A stretch of DNA of 64,000 nucleotides from Bolinopsis microptera (GCF_026151205.1 NC_087082.1:8129908-8193907); one strand, 5' to 3'. Shown: positions 9,701-19,988, counted from the first letter of the stretch. The notes: generated by a model from the sequence alone, not told the origin. Numbers and translations: made by a program.

Positions 9701-12502
9701 TGCAATGAAGAAGTATTTTAAAAGTATGGGTTATCCTAGCCAGTGTAATTTGACACTACCATCCCTACCATACTGTCATACAATAACGATCATTTATTAG
9801 TTGAAGTAGGTATAATATCGCATGAGCTGTATCACAACGTACTCACAAAAAGGATTGCCGTTAAATGGTAATACTATATTATACCTATACTAGATACCTC
9901 CTAAATTAAGGGATGGTTCTATATATTATCACGTTCATTGAAGTTGAGGATATTGCCTATTGGTCAATTTTAGTAATCCCATTGAAAGGCATGATGTATG
10001 TAACCTTGTCACACTAAGAAATTACAGAAACCCTTGATGGTTAGGATAATCCTCATATTTAATCCTTTAGGAAAACTATGTCTGATATCTCAATCAGGTG
10101 ATAAAATATATAATATATTATTTATAGTTGTACAATGTACAGGGGGGGGGGGGGGGTAAAAGTCAGTACAATACGTTGGGGATTGTTTCTCAGTCACTGA
10201 GTGTCCGAGCGATCGAAATAATTCATTTTGGTATAACTAAATAAATCAATATCGTTTGTCTCTTGCCACCACTTTAGAGTTAGACGGGTTTCTGCTACGT
10301 AAAGTTAATTTTCAAGAACTATTGAAACAATTTGATTTTTGATTTATATTGAGGCCTGCCAGCGGCTTTTGCGAAATAGATGTGATTCGAGATTAGGGAA
10401 ATCAGGAGGACGAGTCCTGGAAATAGTGTTTTCAGTAAAAAAAATAGGGGGGGGGGGGGGGGTGCTCCATAGAACTGAAAGACAGGTAGAACCTGCTCTA
10501 TGGTTTTAACAGTCATACCAAATTCTTAACTTCTTAAAACTATTTTAAAATCTTTAATAAATTCTTCGAGTAAATCTAACCTCATTCTCATATACTTTTT
10601 GAAAGATTTTTTCTTCATTTCAACGCACACACTTTGTGCACCCCAAAATATTTTAAAAACCTCACTTTGAGTTCCAGGGCCTATTTTGGGTGTTATTTGC
10701 AGGGGTTACCTGAGTGACGCTCTGTTTATGTTTCTGTTCCCGCTCCACCCTCAGTTCTAGCAGATAGTGTTCGTGCTCCATCGAGTTTATCCTTATTTTT
10801 AGCTTACTAACTACTTGCTCTTCTTGCTTTAGTGTCTCCTCCACATCTAGTAACAAGGTTATAGGTAGCCAGGTAGTCACATGAGCCATAACCAGTTACA
10901 ACTTAAAACAAACAAGGTAAGGATAGTGTTAGCATCCGCAGAATAAACACGTTCATAAAATATCGATAAATTCTCAAAATTACGTTACAATTCTTGACTC
11001 ACTCTGTTTTTCTTCCTTCAGTTTAGCATTCTTCACTTCCATGTCCGACAGTTTCCTTCGCAGACTCGCTATTTTGTCCAACATCTTGCGGTGTTCTTCT
11101 TCTGATTGTTGGGTTTTAGCAAGAGCAGCATTCTGATCTTTTAATGTCCTGAGGGAGAGAGGGAGAGGGAGAGGGAGAGGGAGAGGGAGAGGGAGAGGGA
11201 GAGGGAGAGGGAGAGGGAGAGGGAGAGGGAGAGGGAGAGGGAGAGGGAGAGGGAGAGGGAGAGGGAGAGGGAGAGGGAGAGGGAGAGGGAGAGGGAGAGG
11301 GAGAGGGAGAGGGAGAGGGAGAGGGAGAGGGAGAGGGAGAGGGAGAGGGAGAGGGAGAGGGAGAGGGAGAGGGAGAGGGAGAGGGAGAGGGAGAGGGAGA
11401 GGGAGAGGGAGAGGGAGAGGGAGAGGGAGAGGGAGAGGGAGAGGGAGAGGGAGAGGGAGAGGGAGAGGGAGAGGGAGAGGGAGAGGGAGAGGGAGAGGGA
11501 GAGGGAGAGGGAGAGGGAGAGGGAGAGGGAGAGGGAGAGGGAGAGGGAGAGGGAGAGGGAGAGGGAGAGGGAGAGGGAGAGGGAGAGGGAGAGGGAGAGG
11601 GAGAGGGAGAGGGAGAGGGAGAGGGAGATTGAAGGGGCAGAAAGACCTGAGGTAATTTCCAGCTTGGAAATTGTTAAGGGAATTTCTATTCCCCTCTCTC
11701 CACACTCCAGATTTGTACCCCTGTTTAAGACATTGATTGTGTGATACAAATTAAATCTATTTAGACTAATTGGTGTCTAACACTTTGATGGTCGAAGAAT
11801 GCTGCGTTGCAAATTATTCAATGATTGCCGCAAATACATACAAATCTTGTTCACTTTGTTCACTTCCTGTTCTGTGTTTACCTTATTTCGTTTTCTAGAT
11901 TCTGGTTTCTGACTTCAAGATTATGGATTTTGTCATCTTTGGCAATAAGTTGTTTGTTCATTTCAAGTCGAAAGTTGATGTTTTCAATAGGAGATGTGAT
12001 CGGAAGATTTTGGGGAGTTTTATCTTCCTGGCTAAGTAATTTAATCTGAAAATGATATTGGTAAGACTAATACTGATAAAAAATCAGCCATCTGTTATCC
12101 TCTAACTACAAAATATCATTTGAAATTTTTTTTAATCTGATTTAATTGCAAGAAAACTTTTTCAAGGTATCTCACCCTAGTTGGTCTATTTTTAACACTA
12201 TCAGAATCTGAAGACAATATGGAAGGTGATTCATCAGAGTTCGATCCAGTGTTCCGTCTCGTTGGTGATCTTGGCATGTTTTCATCTCTTTTGATAAATG
12301 AGGAACTTAATCTTTTTATCTTCGGAGACAGAATAGTGGGATTGTTGGTGTGAACGCTTGTTATATTTTCCTTGCTAGCTGGGTTGTTGGTGTGAACCTT
12401 GCTAGCTTTCTCATGACTCTCCTTGTCGTTGAAGCAGAATTTACACTTTGTAGCTCTCCAGAGTTGAGGAGTGAATTGATTGCAAACAGAGCGTTGAGAC
12501 AT
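3197..12502 (-). CDS. Coiled-coil protein gene, 11 exons seen, 541 codons, MPRIP/outspread-like N-terminal motif
   Basis: Exons in transcription order: 12502-12176, 12045-11882, 11148-11003, 10846-10710, 9389-9235, 9054-8946, 8792-8697, 8423-8304, 8146-8057, 6707-6501, 3268-3197. Every junction has AG/GT and the phases chain exactly (0,2,1,0,2,0,0,0,0,0). The start ATG at 12502 gives [15 protein letters not shown]; residues 17-30 hold K19-C20-x2-C23-F24-x3-E28-S29-H30, resembling the short Cys motif at the N-terminus of myosin-phosphatase Rho-interacting protein. Residues about 31-109 are Ser/Thr/Pro-rich with a VHTNNP duplication; about 130 onward is heptad-like coiled coil (for example [15 protein letters not shown]). 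I see no PH domain. The 3' end is not found; exon 11 is followed by a strong GTAAGT donor, so more exons should lie further left. Likely cytoskeletal or scaffold protein by inference only. Exon structure is confident, family assignment tentative. Confidence 0.82.
3868..5590. repeat. CTCCTCCCTTAAACTCCC minisatellite, large block
   Basis: About 90 copies of an 18-26 bp unit built on CTCCTCCCTTAAACTCCCCT, with variable linkers (CCCCT, ACCCCT, TCCCCT). Higher-order repeats of about 150-170 bp are visible. It lies in the intron between coiled-coil exons 10 and 11; on the sense strand it is purine-rich (GGGGAGTTTAAGGGAGGAGG). Long open frames here come from the repeat and are not genes. Confidence 0.96.
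5596..5915. repeat. CCCGACAAAC repeats with a duplicated flanking module
   Basis: Two runs of a 10-bp unit (CCCCGACAAA) at about 5612-5665 and 5776-5865. Each is followed by the same module, TGTCGAGATATGTCGTATCA then a GGGCCCACCGG(C/A)TACATGAGGC string (5666-5721 and 5865-5912). The module is thus a direct duplication about 200 bp apart, sitting between the two blocks of the CTCCCTTAAACTCC minisatellite. Confidence 0.85.
5916..6420. repeat. CTCCTCCCTTAAACTCCC minisatellite, second block
   Basis: About 25 further copies of the same unit, some with TTAAAAAGCCCCC variants. It lies about 80 bp from the donor of coiled-coil exon 10. Long frames on both strands are repeat artefacts. Confidence 0.94.
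6985..8078. repeat. About 40-bp tandem repeat spanning the exon 9 donor, split by an inserted element
   Basis: Units of the form AAGATTAATATAAATAAGTT then TGAAAGATAATAACCTTATT. Three units lie at 6985-7115 and about three more at 7971-8078. On the minus strand each unit contains CTTAATAAG|GTTATTATC, which is the donor of coiled-coil exon 9 (exon end at 8057). The last nine codons or so of that exon therefore belong to the repeat. The array is interrupted by the 7116-7970 element. Confidence 0.83.
7116..7970. mobile_element. Non-autonomous TIR element, about 855 bp, in an intron
   Basis: The left end reads ACCTCAGTTCCCAAAAATTT; the right end reversed reads ACCTTAATTCCCAAACATTT, so the termini are imperfect inverted repeats of at least 21 bp. 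Shorter internal inverted motifs rich in AAATTTGGGC and GGGCGACC recur near both ends. It sits exactly inside one unit of the flanking 40-bp tandem repeat. No coding potential is seen. A target duplication longer than 1-2 bp is not evident. Confidence 0.72.
9389..9650. repeat. 50-bp tandem repeat copying the exon 5 acceptor
   Basis: Five copies start at 9391, 9441, 9491, 9541 and 9591 (unit start TAGTAATAATACTACTTATT, end CTCCTTCTCC). On the minus strand each unit carries ATTATTACTAG|GAGAAGGAG or a variant, that is the acceptor of coiled-coil exon 5 plus its first codons. The last copy (near 9630) has CATAG in place of CTAG and is decayed. Confidence 0.9.
10141..10156. repeat. G homopolymer (about 16 bases), with another at 10447-10462
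   Basis: Two G runs lie in the intron between coiled-coil exons 4 and 5 (at 10141-10156 and 10447-10462). They interrupt otherwise AT-rich intron sequence. I see no TIR structure joining them. Confidence 0.8.
11151..11629. repeat. Perfect (GGGAGA)n hexamer, about 78 copies, forming a polypyrimidine tract
   Basis: 468 bases without a single interruption (11161-11628), plus an imperfect unit at 11151-11160. On the minus strand it is (TCTCCC)n and ends directly in CTCCCTCAG|GACATT, the acceptor of coiled-coil exon 3. It thus makes up most of the 733-bp intron 2. The Leu-Pro and Leu-Ser frames through it are artefacts. Confidence 0.97.
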
Positions 12503-12599
12503 CCTCAAATGGTCAAACACATGTTAGATTTACAGAGTAAAAGTTTTTGGCCATTTTTCTGGAATTACAATTTATTGGTATTTGAAAGGTCCAAAAAAT

Positions 12600-13332
12600 A
12601 AATAGCTGAAATATTCAACTCATAGTATATTTTCAATTTTGACTAGAATTTCACTGCAGTCACACCCTGCACAATAAATGTTCCTCACATAGTTGTACTA
12701 ATAATCATTTTAAATGGTATATGGAAAGCGTTTCAAGTTCTGCATTTTTAAACAAGCAGAACTTGAAACACTCTGCTCGTATTTAGGGTGTCGCTATGGT
12801 TTGGTTATACTTGTTGGTCACTTCAAATTTCGCCTATTGCAAAGGGGAGTAGTGCAAAATTCAGCACAGTAAGGCAATATAACACCAGACCGGTCAAACA
12901 ATATATATATATGTATATATACATTCAATTATAAATCAAGTGTTGCAATTGGCAGAGCACAATCAAATTAAGTGTTGCAATTGGCAGAGCACAATACATT
13001 GCTACCAATATTTTAAAACTTTAACAGTCAAATATATACAGTATAATACACACAAGTTTTAAAACACATGATCTACTCCATTGAAGGGGCAGGGATGAGG
13101 TGGTATGAGATAGAGGGTCTCATGTTTGGTGTACACCTTCTTTCCTCTGTACCCTGGCCCTTGTAGAGTAACAAAAGTTGCTCTCAACATTGCAAATCTT
13201 ATCCTTGTCTCACAATTTTTGCTTTGCAACACTGGTTAAATTACAGCATAAATTTAAAACTAAATTACTCAGTTATATATTACATGTTGTATTTGTATTT
13301 TAAAATTGTATTTCATTATTATTTAATCAAAC
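12600..13332. other. Upstream flank of the coiled-coil gene with small repeats
   Basis: Holds a hairpin (12730-12769), a TA-rich tract (12901-12922) and a 30-bp direct duplication containing AGTGTTGCAATTGGCAGAGC (12936-12993). The promoter and 5' exon of the coiled-coil gene probably lie here but I see no clear core element. Confidence 0.55.
12730..12769. repeat. Perfect 14-bp inverted repeat (hairpin)
   Basis: GTTTCAAGTTCTGC at 12730-12743 pairs with GCAGAACTTGAAAC at 12756-12769, with a 12-base loop. It lies about 230 bp upstream of the coiled-coil gene start codon on its minus-strand side. Confidence 0.85.
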
Positions 13333-14943
13333 GTGATTTCTGAATATCAATCCTTAGACGAGGCTGTGAACCTTTATCAAAATGTCCTTGAACAGGTGCT
13401 GGACAAACATGCCCCACTTATTACGAAACGATTTACTGCTGAAAAGTCTGATTTTTGGGATGAAAAATGTCAAATTGCTGTCAGAGAGAGGAGAAGAGCA
13501 AAACGAAAAGCCAAAAAGTATCCAGAGAATGATGAGTTTAAAACTACTCATTTTGAAAAGTGTGTTGACGCAGAAATCACCATCAATCGAGCTAGAGATA
13601 GCTACTATGATAAACAGCTCAGTTCTTGCAAAGGAGACTCGAAAGGGACATACAAAGTCATAAATAAACTTTTAGATAAAGAATATGGCTCCAACAAACT
13701 GCCAAATGGTGAAGATATCGAAGTGGCTGAAAAACTCAAGACTTTCTTCGACAAAAAAGTAAAAACCATTTACTCTAATATTGAGAAGGAAATTCACAAC
13801 ACTTCTCTAAACGGTCAAGGTACCAAAAACTCTACTTCAATAGAGAATGCAAAGTGTAGACTTGATCAGTTTAAGGAAGTCTCATTATCAGAACTTGAAA
13901 CCTTAATTAAGAGTCTTCCCAATAAATCAAGCGTACTCGATGTAATACCAATGTGGCTCTTCAAGAACTGCTTACCCGAGCTTCTCCCAATCATCCATTA
14001 CATCGTGAATGAATCACTAAGAGTTGGAAAGTTTCCATCTGCCCTAAAAGAAGCATCTATAAGGCCTGGACTCAAGAAACCTACCTTAGATGTTGATGAG
14101 CTGAAAAACTATCGACCGATTAGCAATCTAACCTATCTGTCCAAAATACTAGAAAAAGTAGTTCATTGCCAATTAAATGAATATGCTGATGTCAACAACC
14201 TATTTTCCCCATATCAATCAGGCTATAGAAAATTCCATAGTTGTGAAACTGCAGTTACAAAGATACATAATGATATTCTAATGATGATTGATAGCAAATC
14301 GAATGTTGTGCTTCTACTCTTAGATCTATCAGCTGCTTTCGACACCATAAACCATAATCTCCTTCTTACGAAACTGAAGAATGCATATGGTATTACAGAA
14401 CTAGCACTCAGCTGGTTACAATGTTACCTTAATAATCGCACATTCAAGGTTAAAGTTAAAAAAGCCACATCTTCTGAATGCTATCTGGATATTGGTGTAC
14501 CTCAAGGATCCATTTTAGGACCACTACTGTTCATATTGTATACCAGAGATCTTGAGGAAATTGTCACAAAATATGGTTTCTCGATACATTTGTATGCAGA
14601 TGACACACAGGTGTACTTTACTTTCGATGTTCACAGTTCTAATCCTGATTTAACAGCTGTGAAAAATTGCTTTCTGGAGATAAAGCAATGGATGACAGTT
14701 AACTTCCTAAAACTGAATGATGAAAAAAACAGAGTTCATTGATATAGGACCATATGTCAGCCCAATCCAGTCAATGGATTTAGGAGACCTCTCAATCTGT
14801 CCTGTTAGCAAGGCCAAGAACCTGGGATTCCTTTTCGATCACCAAATGAATCTGGACTCTCAAATAAATGCTGTCTCCAAAGTATGTTATTTGAATCAAA
14901 GGGACTTATCAAGAATCGGTTCAAAGCTTTCCCATGAACTAAA
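13333..14943 (+). pseudogene. LINE-A (CR1/L2-like) reverse transcriptase, 5' part of a split copy
   Basis: A 5'-truncated non-LTR retrotransposon begins between the endonuclease and RT domains. RT blocks in order: NYRPISNL (about residue 258), SGYRKFHSCETA, LLLLDLSAAFDTINH, GVPQGSILGPLLFILY and LYADDTQ, the catalytic Asp-Asp pair. An A-run at about 14722-14728 causes a frameshift: the frame then continues as FIDIGPYVSPIQSM through SRIGSKLSHELK to 14943. There a DNA element interrupts it. The same LINE resumes at 17174-17190 (KVQLVHS) and at 18436. It shares family traits (SGYRKFHSCETA) with LINE-E at 29-30.7 kb. Confidence 0.9.
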
Positions 14944-15017
14944 GGGGGGGGTGTCACGTCCGTCTATGTCCGCCTATGTCCTGTCCTTTTTGGATTCTAT
15001 GAGACAACGGACGTGTT

Positions 15018-15190
15018 TTTTGGGACATTGGCGGACACGGACGGACATTGGCGGACACGGACGGACATTGGCGGACACGGACGGACATTGGCGGACTCGG
15101 ACGGACATTGGCGGACTCGGACGGACATTGGCGGACTCGGGCGGACATTTGCGGACTCGGACGGACATTGGTGGACATTAGCGGACATAT
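15018..15190. repeat. GGACATTGGCGGACACGGAC 20-bp repeats inside the G-tract element
   Basis: About eight copies of GGACATTGGCGGACACGGAC or the variant with ACTCGG. The core TGTCCGCC/GGCGGACA also occurs in the 17012-17120 array and in the TIRs, suggesting subterminal protein-binding repeats (inference). Confidence 0.9.
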
Positions 15191-15423
15191 AAGAGGTCTA
15201 AAGAATAAAGATCTCACAAATATTCCCAATATTTAATTAAATCCAGTCACCAAATCCGGTCGCTAAATCCAGATCTATTTGTGTCGTCAACATATCTTTG
15301 AAACAGTTACACAGGGTACACAGTAGGCACAGTACCTATTTAACGAAATATAGGGAATATAACTTATATTAATCACACTAAAGCTATTAATAGCTTTAAC
15401 TTATTTTATCAAATTATATAGGG

Positions 15424-16862
15424 ACCCAGGAAAAGGCCCCAGGAGGAGGAGGAGGAGGAGGACTGGGGAGGAGGAGGACTGTTGAGGACTGATGAGGAGG
15501 ACTGAGGACGAGGAGGAGGAGAACTGAGGAAGAGGACTGAAGAGGACTCAGGAAGACCCAGGAGGAGGACCCAGGAGGATGACTCAGGAGGAGGAGGACT
15601 CAGGAGGAGGACTGAGGAGGACTGAGAAGGTGGAGGACTGTTGAGTACTGAAGAGTACTGAGGAGGATGGCTGAGGAGGATGGCTGAGGAGGATGACTGA
15701 GGAGGATAACTGAGGAGGATGACTGAGTAGGATGACTGAGAGGGAGGAGGAGGATCAGGAAGACCCAGGAGGAGGAGGAGGAGGAGGACCCAGAAGGAGG
15801 ACCTAGGAGGAGGAGGAGAAGGACTGAGGAGGAGAAGGAGGACCCAGGAGGAGGAGGACCCAGGAGGAGGACCCAGGAAAAGGCCCCAGGAGGAGGAGGA
15901 GGAGGACTGGGGAGGAGGAGAACTGTTGAGGACTGATGAGGAGGACTGAGGACGAGGAGGAAGAGTAGGAGAAGGACTGAGGAGGGGAGGAGGAAGAGGA
16001 CTGGGGAGGATCAGGAAGACCCAGAGGACCCAGGAGGAGGAGGAGGAGGAGGACCCAGGAGGAGGAGGAGGACTGAGGAGGAGGACTGAAGATGACTGAG
16101 AAGGAGGAGGACTGAGGAGTACTGAGGAGGATGGCTGAGGAGAATGGCTGGGGAGGATGGCTGAGGAGGATGACTGAGGAGGATGACTGAGAGGGAGGAG
16201 GAGGAGGACTCAGGAGGAGGACTCAGAAGGAAGAGGAGGAGGACTCAGGAGGAAGACTCAGGAGGAGGACTTAGGAGAAATGAGAAGGAGGACTGAGGAG
16301 AACTGAGGAGGAGGAGGAGGAGGACTGAATAGGAGGAGGAGAAGGAGGGGGACTGGGAGACGACTGGGGAGGAGGAGGACTGATGAGAAGGATGAGGAGG
16401 AGGACCCAGGAGGAGGAGGACTGAGGAGGAGGACTGAGGAGGACTGAGGAGGATGGCTGAGGAGGATGACTGAGAGGGAAGAGGAGGAGGAGGAGGAGGA
16501 GGAGGACTGAGGAGGACTGAGAAGGAGGAGGAGGAGGAGGAGGACTGAATAGGAGGAGGAGGGGGACTGGGGGAGGACTGAGGAGGAGGATGGAGGACTG
16601 AGGAGAAGGATGAGGAGGAGGACTGAGGAGGACTGAGGAGGAAGAGGAGGAGGATGAAGAGGAGAAGGACCCAGGAGGAGGACCCAGGAGGAGGACTCAG
16701 GAGGAGGAGGAGGACTAGGGAGGAGGAGGACTGTTGAGGACTGATGAGGAGGACTGAGGACGAGGAGGAGGAGTAGGAAGAGGACTGAGGAGGGGAGGAG
16801 GAAGAGGACTGAGGAAGATCAGGAAGACCCAGGGGAGGAGGAGGAAGAGTAGGAGGAGGAAG
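15424..16862. repeat. Purine-only GGA/GAC/GAA array, 1.4 kb
   Basis: Dominated by GGAGGAGGAGGACTGAGGAG and CCCAGGAGGAGG modules with higher-order repeats (for example 15424-15530 recurs at 15880-15990 and 16690-16790). The strand asymmetry is extreme. The minus-strand Pro/Ser-rich frame across it is a repeat artefact. Confidence 0.93.
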
Positions 16863-17011
16863 CATCTAAATGTTATTTCCATTTTTGTCCGTTTTTGTCC
16901 GCTCTATTTTTTGTCCGTTTTGAAAATATAAGGTACCAAACGGACAAAAAACATGATCCCCCTATAACAGCAAAAATTTAACATTTTATTTAGCAATTTA
17001 GGTGTCCATTA

Positions 17012-17130
17012 ATGTCCGCCTATGTCCGCCTATGTCCGCCTATGTCCGTCTATGTCCGCCTATGTCCGCCTATGTCCGTCTATGTCCGCCTATGTCCGCC
17101 TATGTCCGCCTATGTCCTGTCCTTTTTGGA
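17012..17130. repeat. TATGTCCGCC 10-bp tandem repeats
   Basis: About eleven copies of TATGTCCGCC or TATGTCCGTC run into the right terminal module of the G-tract element. The matching left end has only two copies. Confidence 0.9.
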
Positions 17131-17173
17131 TTCTATGAGACAAGCGGACATAGACGGACGTGACACCCCCCCC

Positions 17174-18435
17174 ACTAAAAGTTCAGTTAGTTCACTCCAA
17201 TATTCAATGAAACAAGAAATTTCAATGAAACAAGAAATTTAATTTTAGCACATTTTACAGAATAAAAAGATGTAAAACAATTCATAAAATATAATGCCCA
17301 TTTGGTGTATGACTTTTTGTCCTTGACTGCTAGTTTGGTTTTGGAAGGACAGGTAACTAACGGGGCAAGGAATGCGCGTGCCTGAAAGCTTTTGCACACA
17401 CCGAAACGCTAGTTCAGTTAGGTTTTTAGAGACAGGGCTCATTTTAGGACTAGAAGAAATTTGTTAGTAGACATTAGGGGTTCTGTTTATAGTTGTTACT
17501 ATAGGTTGCAGTCTTGTTGTGACAAAAAGTCTACACTAAAACATGCTTTAGTTTATATTGTGTGGTTCAAGGATATAAAATGTGGCTTCAAGGTGGATAT
17601 TAAAGAGCTTGCGAAAAATTATGGCCTTTGTATCAATGGTTATAATAAGCTATAAATATCTTAAACTATACAGTGCTAATTAAAAATTTCTTTATACTTC
17701 ATTCTCAGATTAGATTTAAAAATTCAAAAAATATACATTTATTTTATTAATACCTTCTCACACATTCTTTACTCACAGGACAAGACTTGGAAAACAGTAG
17801 CCTAGAGGAATTTAATTGAGATGTGTGTGAACAGCCAGTTATAATGTTTGGAAAATAATATTTGTGCAGTCAAAATCTTTTACGGTCCAATCAAGCAGGG
17901 CGTGGTTATGCTGATTGGCTAATAGCGCACTTTTAAGTTTTCCTCGCAAGCACATTACACTAGTAGTAAAGTCAGTCATTCTGAACTTTGGGGTTAAAAT
18001 GTTAAAAATTTTGGTTGACCTAGTGTTGTGGTTGTCAGGTGGGTCTACCTGACAGATAAGAAGGCAGGGTTTCCTCGACGAACATGTGTAACCCTCATAT
18101 AGGGATATTGGAGCACGGAATTTCATTATCTTGTAGAGCTCGAGGTAACTGTGGTATGTATAGAGATTTTGTATAGCTAGAATATTATTATGCTTGAATA
18201 TCGGTTTGGTGTGTTCTTTTATGAAAAATTTTTGGTCAAGTTTCTGGTGTCCTATAGGCCTAGTACGTGCACAAGTCTTAAACTTATCAAGGTACGCCAG
18301 CCTATCACCAAATAGTACTCTGAGACAGTACTTCTGAGCAGTAAATAAGTCAGTCAAAAAGCTCCACTTTTTACCTGTTCGGTTCAGAATCAAGTTCAAA
18401 ATATCACTTCTGGTCTTCAAGTGTCTTAATAACAT
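17174..18435 (-). pseudogene. LINE-B 3' fragment, antisense insertion into LINE-A
   Basis: The minus-strand frame at 18435-17839 carries the region after RT of a non-LTR element: CLRVLFGDRLAYLDKFKTCA then EHTKPIFKHNNILAIQNLY, matching the same region of LINE-D (CVRILFGNREAYLEKF). The 3' tail is at about 17200-17240 as TTTCTTGTTTCATTGAAA repeats. It replaces about 70 codons of LINE-A, whose frame stops at KVQLVHS (about 17190) and resumes at 18436. So the event was insertion plus deletion, or a template switch. Confidence 0.82.
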
Positions 18436-18906
18436 AGCCCCTCAGTACTTACAAGGACACATCAATCTAAGGGTAGTACGAAGACAAAGTTCCAGACTAG
18501 ATGATGACTTTTATTTGTTGAAAGTTCCTCCTGCTCCTCATTTCAGACGAACGGATGCTGCATTTATGTTTTGTGGACCAAAAATTTGGAATGAACTACC
18601 CTACTCAGTGAGATCATTATCATCTGTAGAATGTTTTTAAAATGCGCTAAAGACGTTTTATTTCCACATAGCTTTTGATAATATTTCTAATATTTGTCCA
18701 TAAAGTCTGAACTGATATGAAAGTGCATAATTTTGGAAACTTCATACAAATATTTGTTCATAAAATGTGAACTGATAAAAAGTCCATAATCTTGGTATTT
18801 CATCACTAAGTCTCGCTTGAATGACTTAAATGTACATCTTTGTTGGGTATATTTTAATGTCGAAGCGTGTAATAAATGTTAGAATTTATTTATTTATTTA
18901 TTTAAG
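18436..18906 (+). pseudogene. LINE-A 3' end
   Basis: Plus-strand frame resumes with APQYLQGHINLRVVRRQSS then IWNELPYSVRSLSSVECF, a TAA stop in place of an expected codon, and LKTFYFHIAFDN. This aligns residue by residue with the end of LINE-E. A 3' UTR follows, ending in (TTTA)n at about 18886-18906, typical of CR1/L2-type tails. Confidence 0.85.
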
Positions 18907-19860
18907 TGTTTGATAAGTCAGCCACCCAAATGTTCAGGAATGCACGGAAATTAGTCATTTGAACGGAATTGTCAATGTATGGTGTAAGTCTTATCTTATA
19001 CAAGACTTACATCATCAAGAGTGTCAAGTATCAACATTTTGAAATTTATTAGTGAATGTTCAAACTTCATGAATCGAAATCAAATCATTTACAATGTATT
19101 CAGAATCAATATATTTGTAGGTTTATAACCTACCAGGACGCGCGCCGAGTTGGACTCGTCGACGGTCCTAATATTTGGAAAAAATATTTTACGAGTATCA
19201 CCCGTTAACAATATATGCACTTATATAAATTACTTGGAATACTTTTTTATTGAGAATAAATAGCTCAAAAACGTTGCTGTATTATTTCTTCGTAAAAAGC
19301 AGGATAGCTTGTGTAGCTTTTGTCGAGGTGCCTCAAAAATTATCTTAAACGATTCCCCGTTCAATTTTAGTCGAAACACGTTACGTCATGTCAACTAGTG
19401 CAGAATCAAGCAAGTTATAGATCATAAACATAGGTCAAACATAGGTCACAGTTTTAATACTTTCAACACTACTATATAACAAATAATTTGAGTGCTATGT
19501 AACCTGGCAGTAACGTTGAAAAGGACTTTGAGGGGGGTCTGTAGTCCCCCCGCATAGTGTGTTTGTGTTTCACTGACTTGTAAACTGAAGACGTAAATAA
19601 GTATCGAATTAGATGTGCTTCGGTGGAGCTGGAGATATAACCTGTACCTATTTAAAACACTAAATATTGAGATGCTGGCATTTAAATTAGCTAAATAAAT
19701 GAAACAAATTAGTGTTAATATCTCACGAAATCGATTTTATTTTGGATTGACGATTTTAATCCATACATTGAGATCGTTGCTCTGCAAATAAAAGCTATAT
19801 CGGCGAGATGCGCTACTGTGCCTCGCCGATTTGCCATGAATTGACATCATCAATTAAAAG
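18907..19860. repeat. Mixed interspersed repeats (GGCGCGCG/AACGATCT family) and unique DNA
   Basis: A short hairpin GTAAGTCTT/AAGACTTAC lies at 18984-19010. At 19120-19215 a module (GTTTATAACCTACCAGGACG, GCCGAGTTGGAC, ATCACCCGTTAAC) is an inverted copy of 58025-58110. At 19775-19855 GATCGTTGCTCTGC and ATCGGCGAGATGCG match 59220-59380. No gene seen. Confidence 0.6.
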
Positions 19861-19988
19861 TGCAACCATCCAATTACAGGAAGCCGAAGGATTTGTTTTT
19901 AGCCAGTGACGGTTAAGGTAGTGACAGTGTGTACCATACTTTCTTCGCCCGAGACTTTGCTGCAATGTGCAACTCCTCATTTAACCCT
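19861..19988 (-). mobile_element. SINE fragment (3' body only)
   Basis: AGGAAGCCGAAGGAT, CCAGTGACGGTTAAGGTAGT and TTCTTCG(C/T)CCGAGACTT match the 3' body of the tRNA-derived SINE at 47286-47590. The tRNA head is missing. It directly abuts the LINE-C tail. Confidence 0.75.

Larger units (their letters stand above)
14944..17173. mobile_element. G-tract-bounded TIR DNA element, 2.2 kb, inserted in LINE-A
   Basis: Ends are inverted repeats of about 29 bp: GGGGGGGGTGTCACGTCCGT at the left and its complement at the right (17145-17173), with eight G and eight C at the outer edges. A 6-bp direct duplication ACTAAA flanks it (14938-14943 and 17174-17179). Removing the element and one ACTAAA restores the LINE-A frame SHELKVQLVHS. 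A second conserved module (CCTGTCCTTTTTGGATTCTA) occurs in direct orientation near both ends. The interior is almost wholly tandem repeats and codes for nothing. The layout resembles foldback/MuDR-type non-autonomous elements with subterminal minisatellites; the superfamily is not proven. Confidence 0.88.

Noticed and set aside
10980-11749. Leu-Pro and Leu-Ser repeat proteins on the minus strand
   Set aside because: Direct reading of the (GGGAGA)n hexamer. Only the part from 11148 down to 11003 is a real exon.
16245-16865. Ser/Pro-rich 206-aa frame, minus strand
   Set aside because: Translation of the GGA-rich purine array inside a DNA element.
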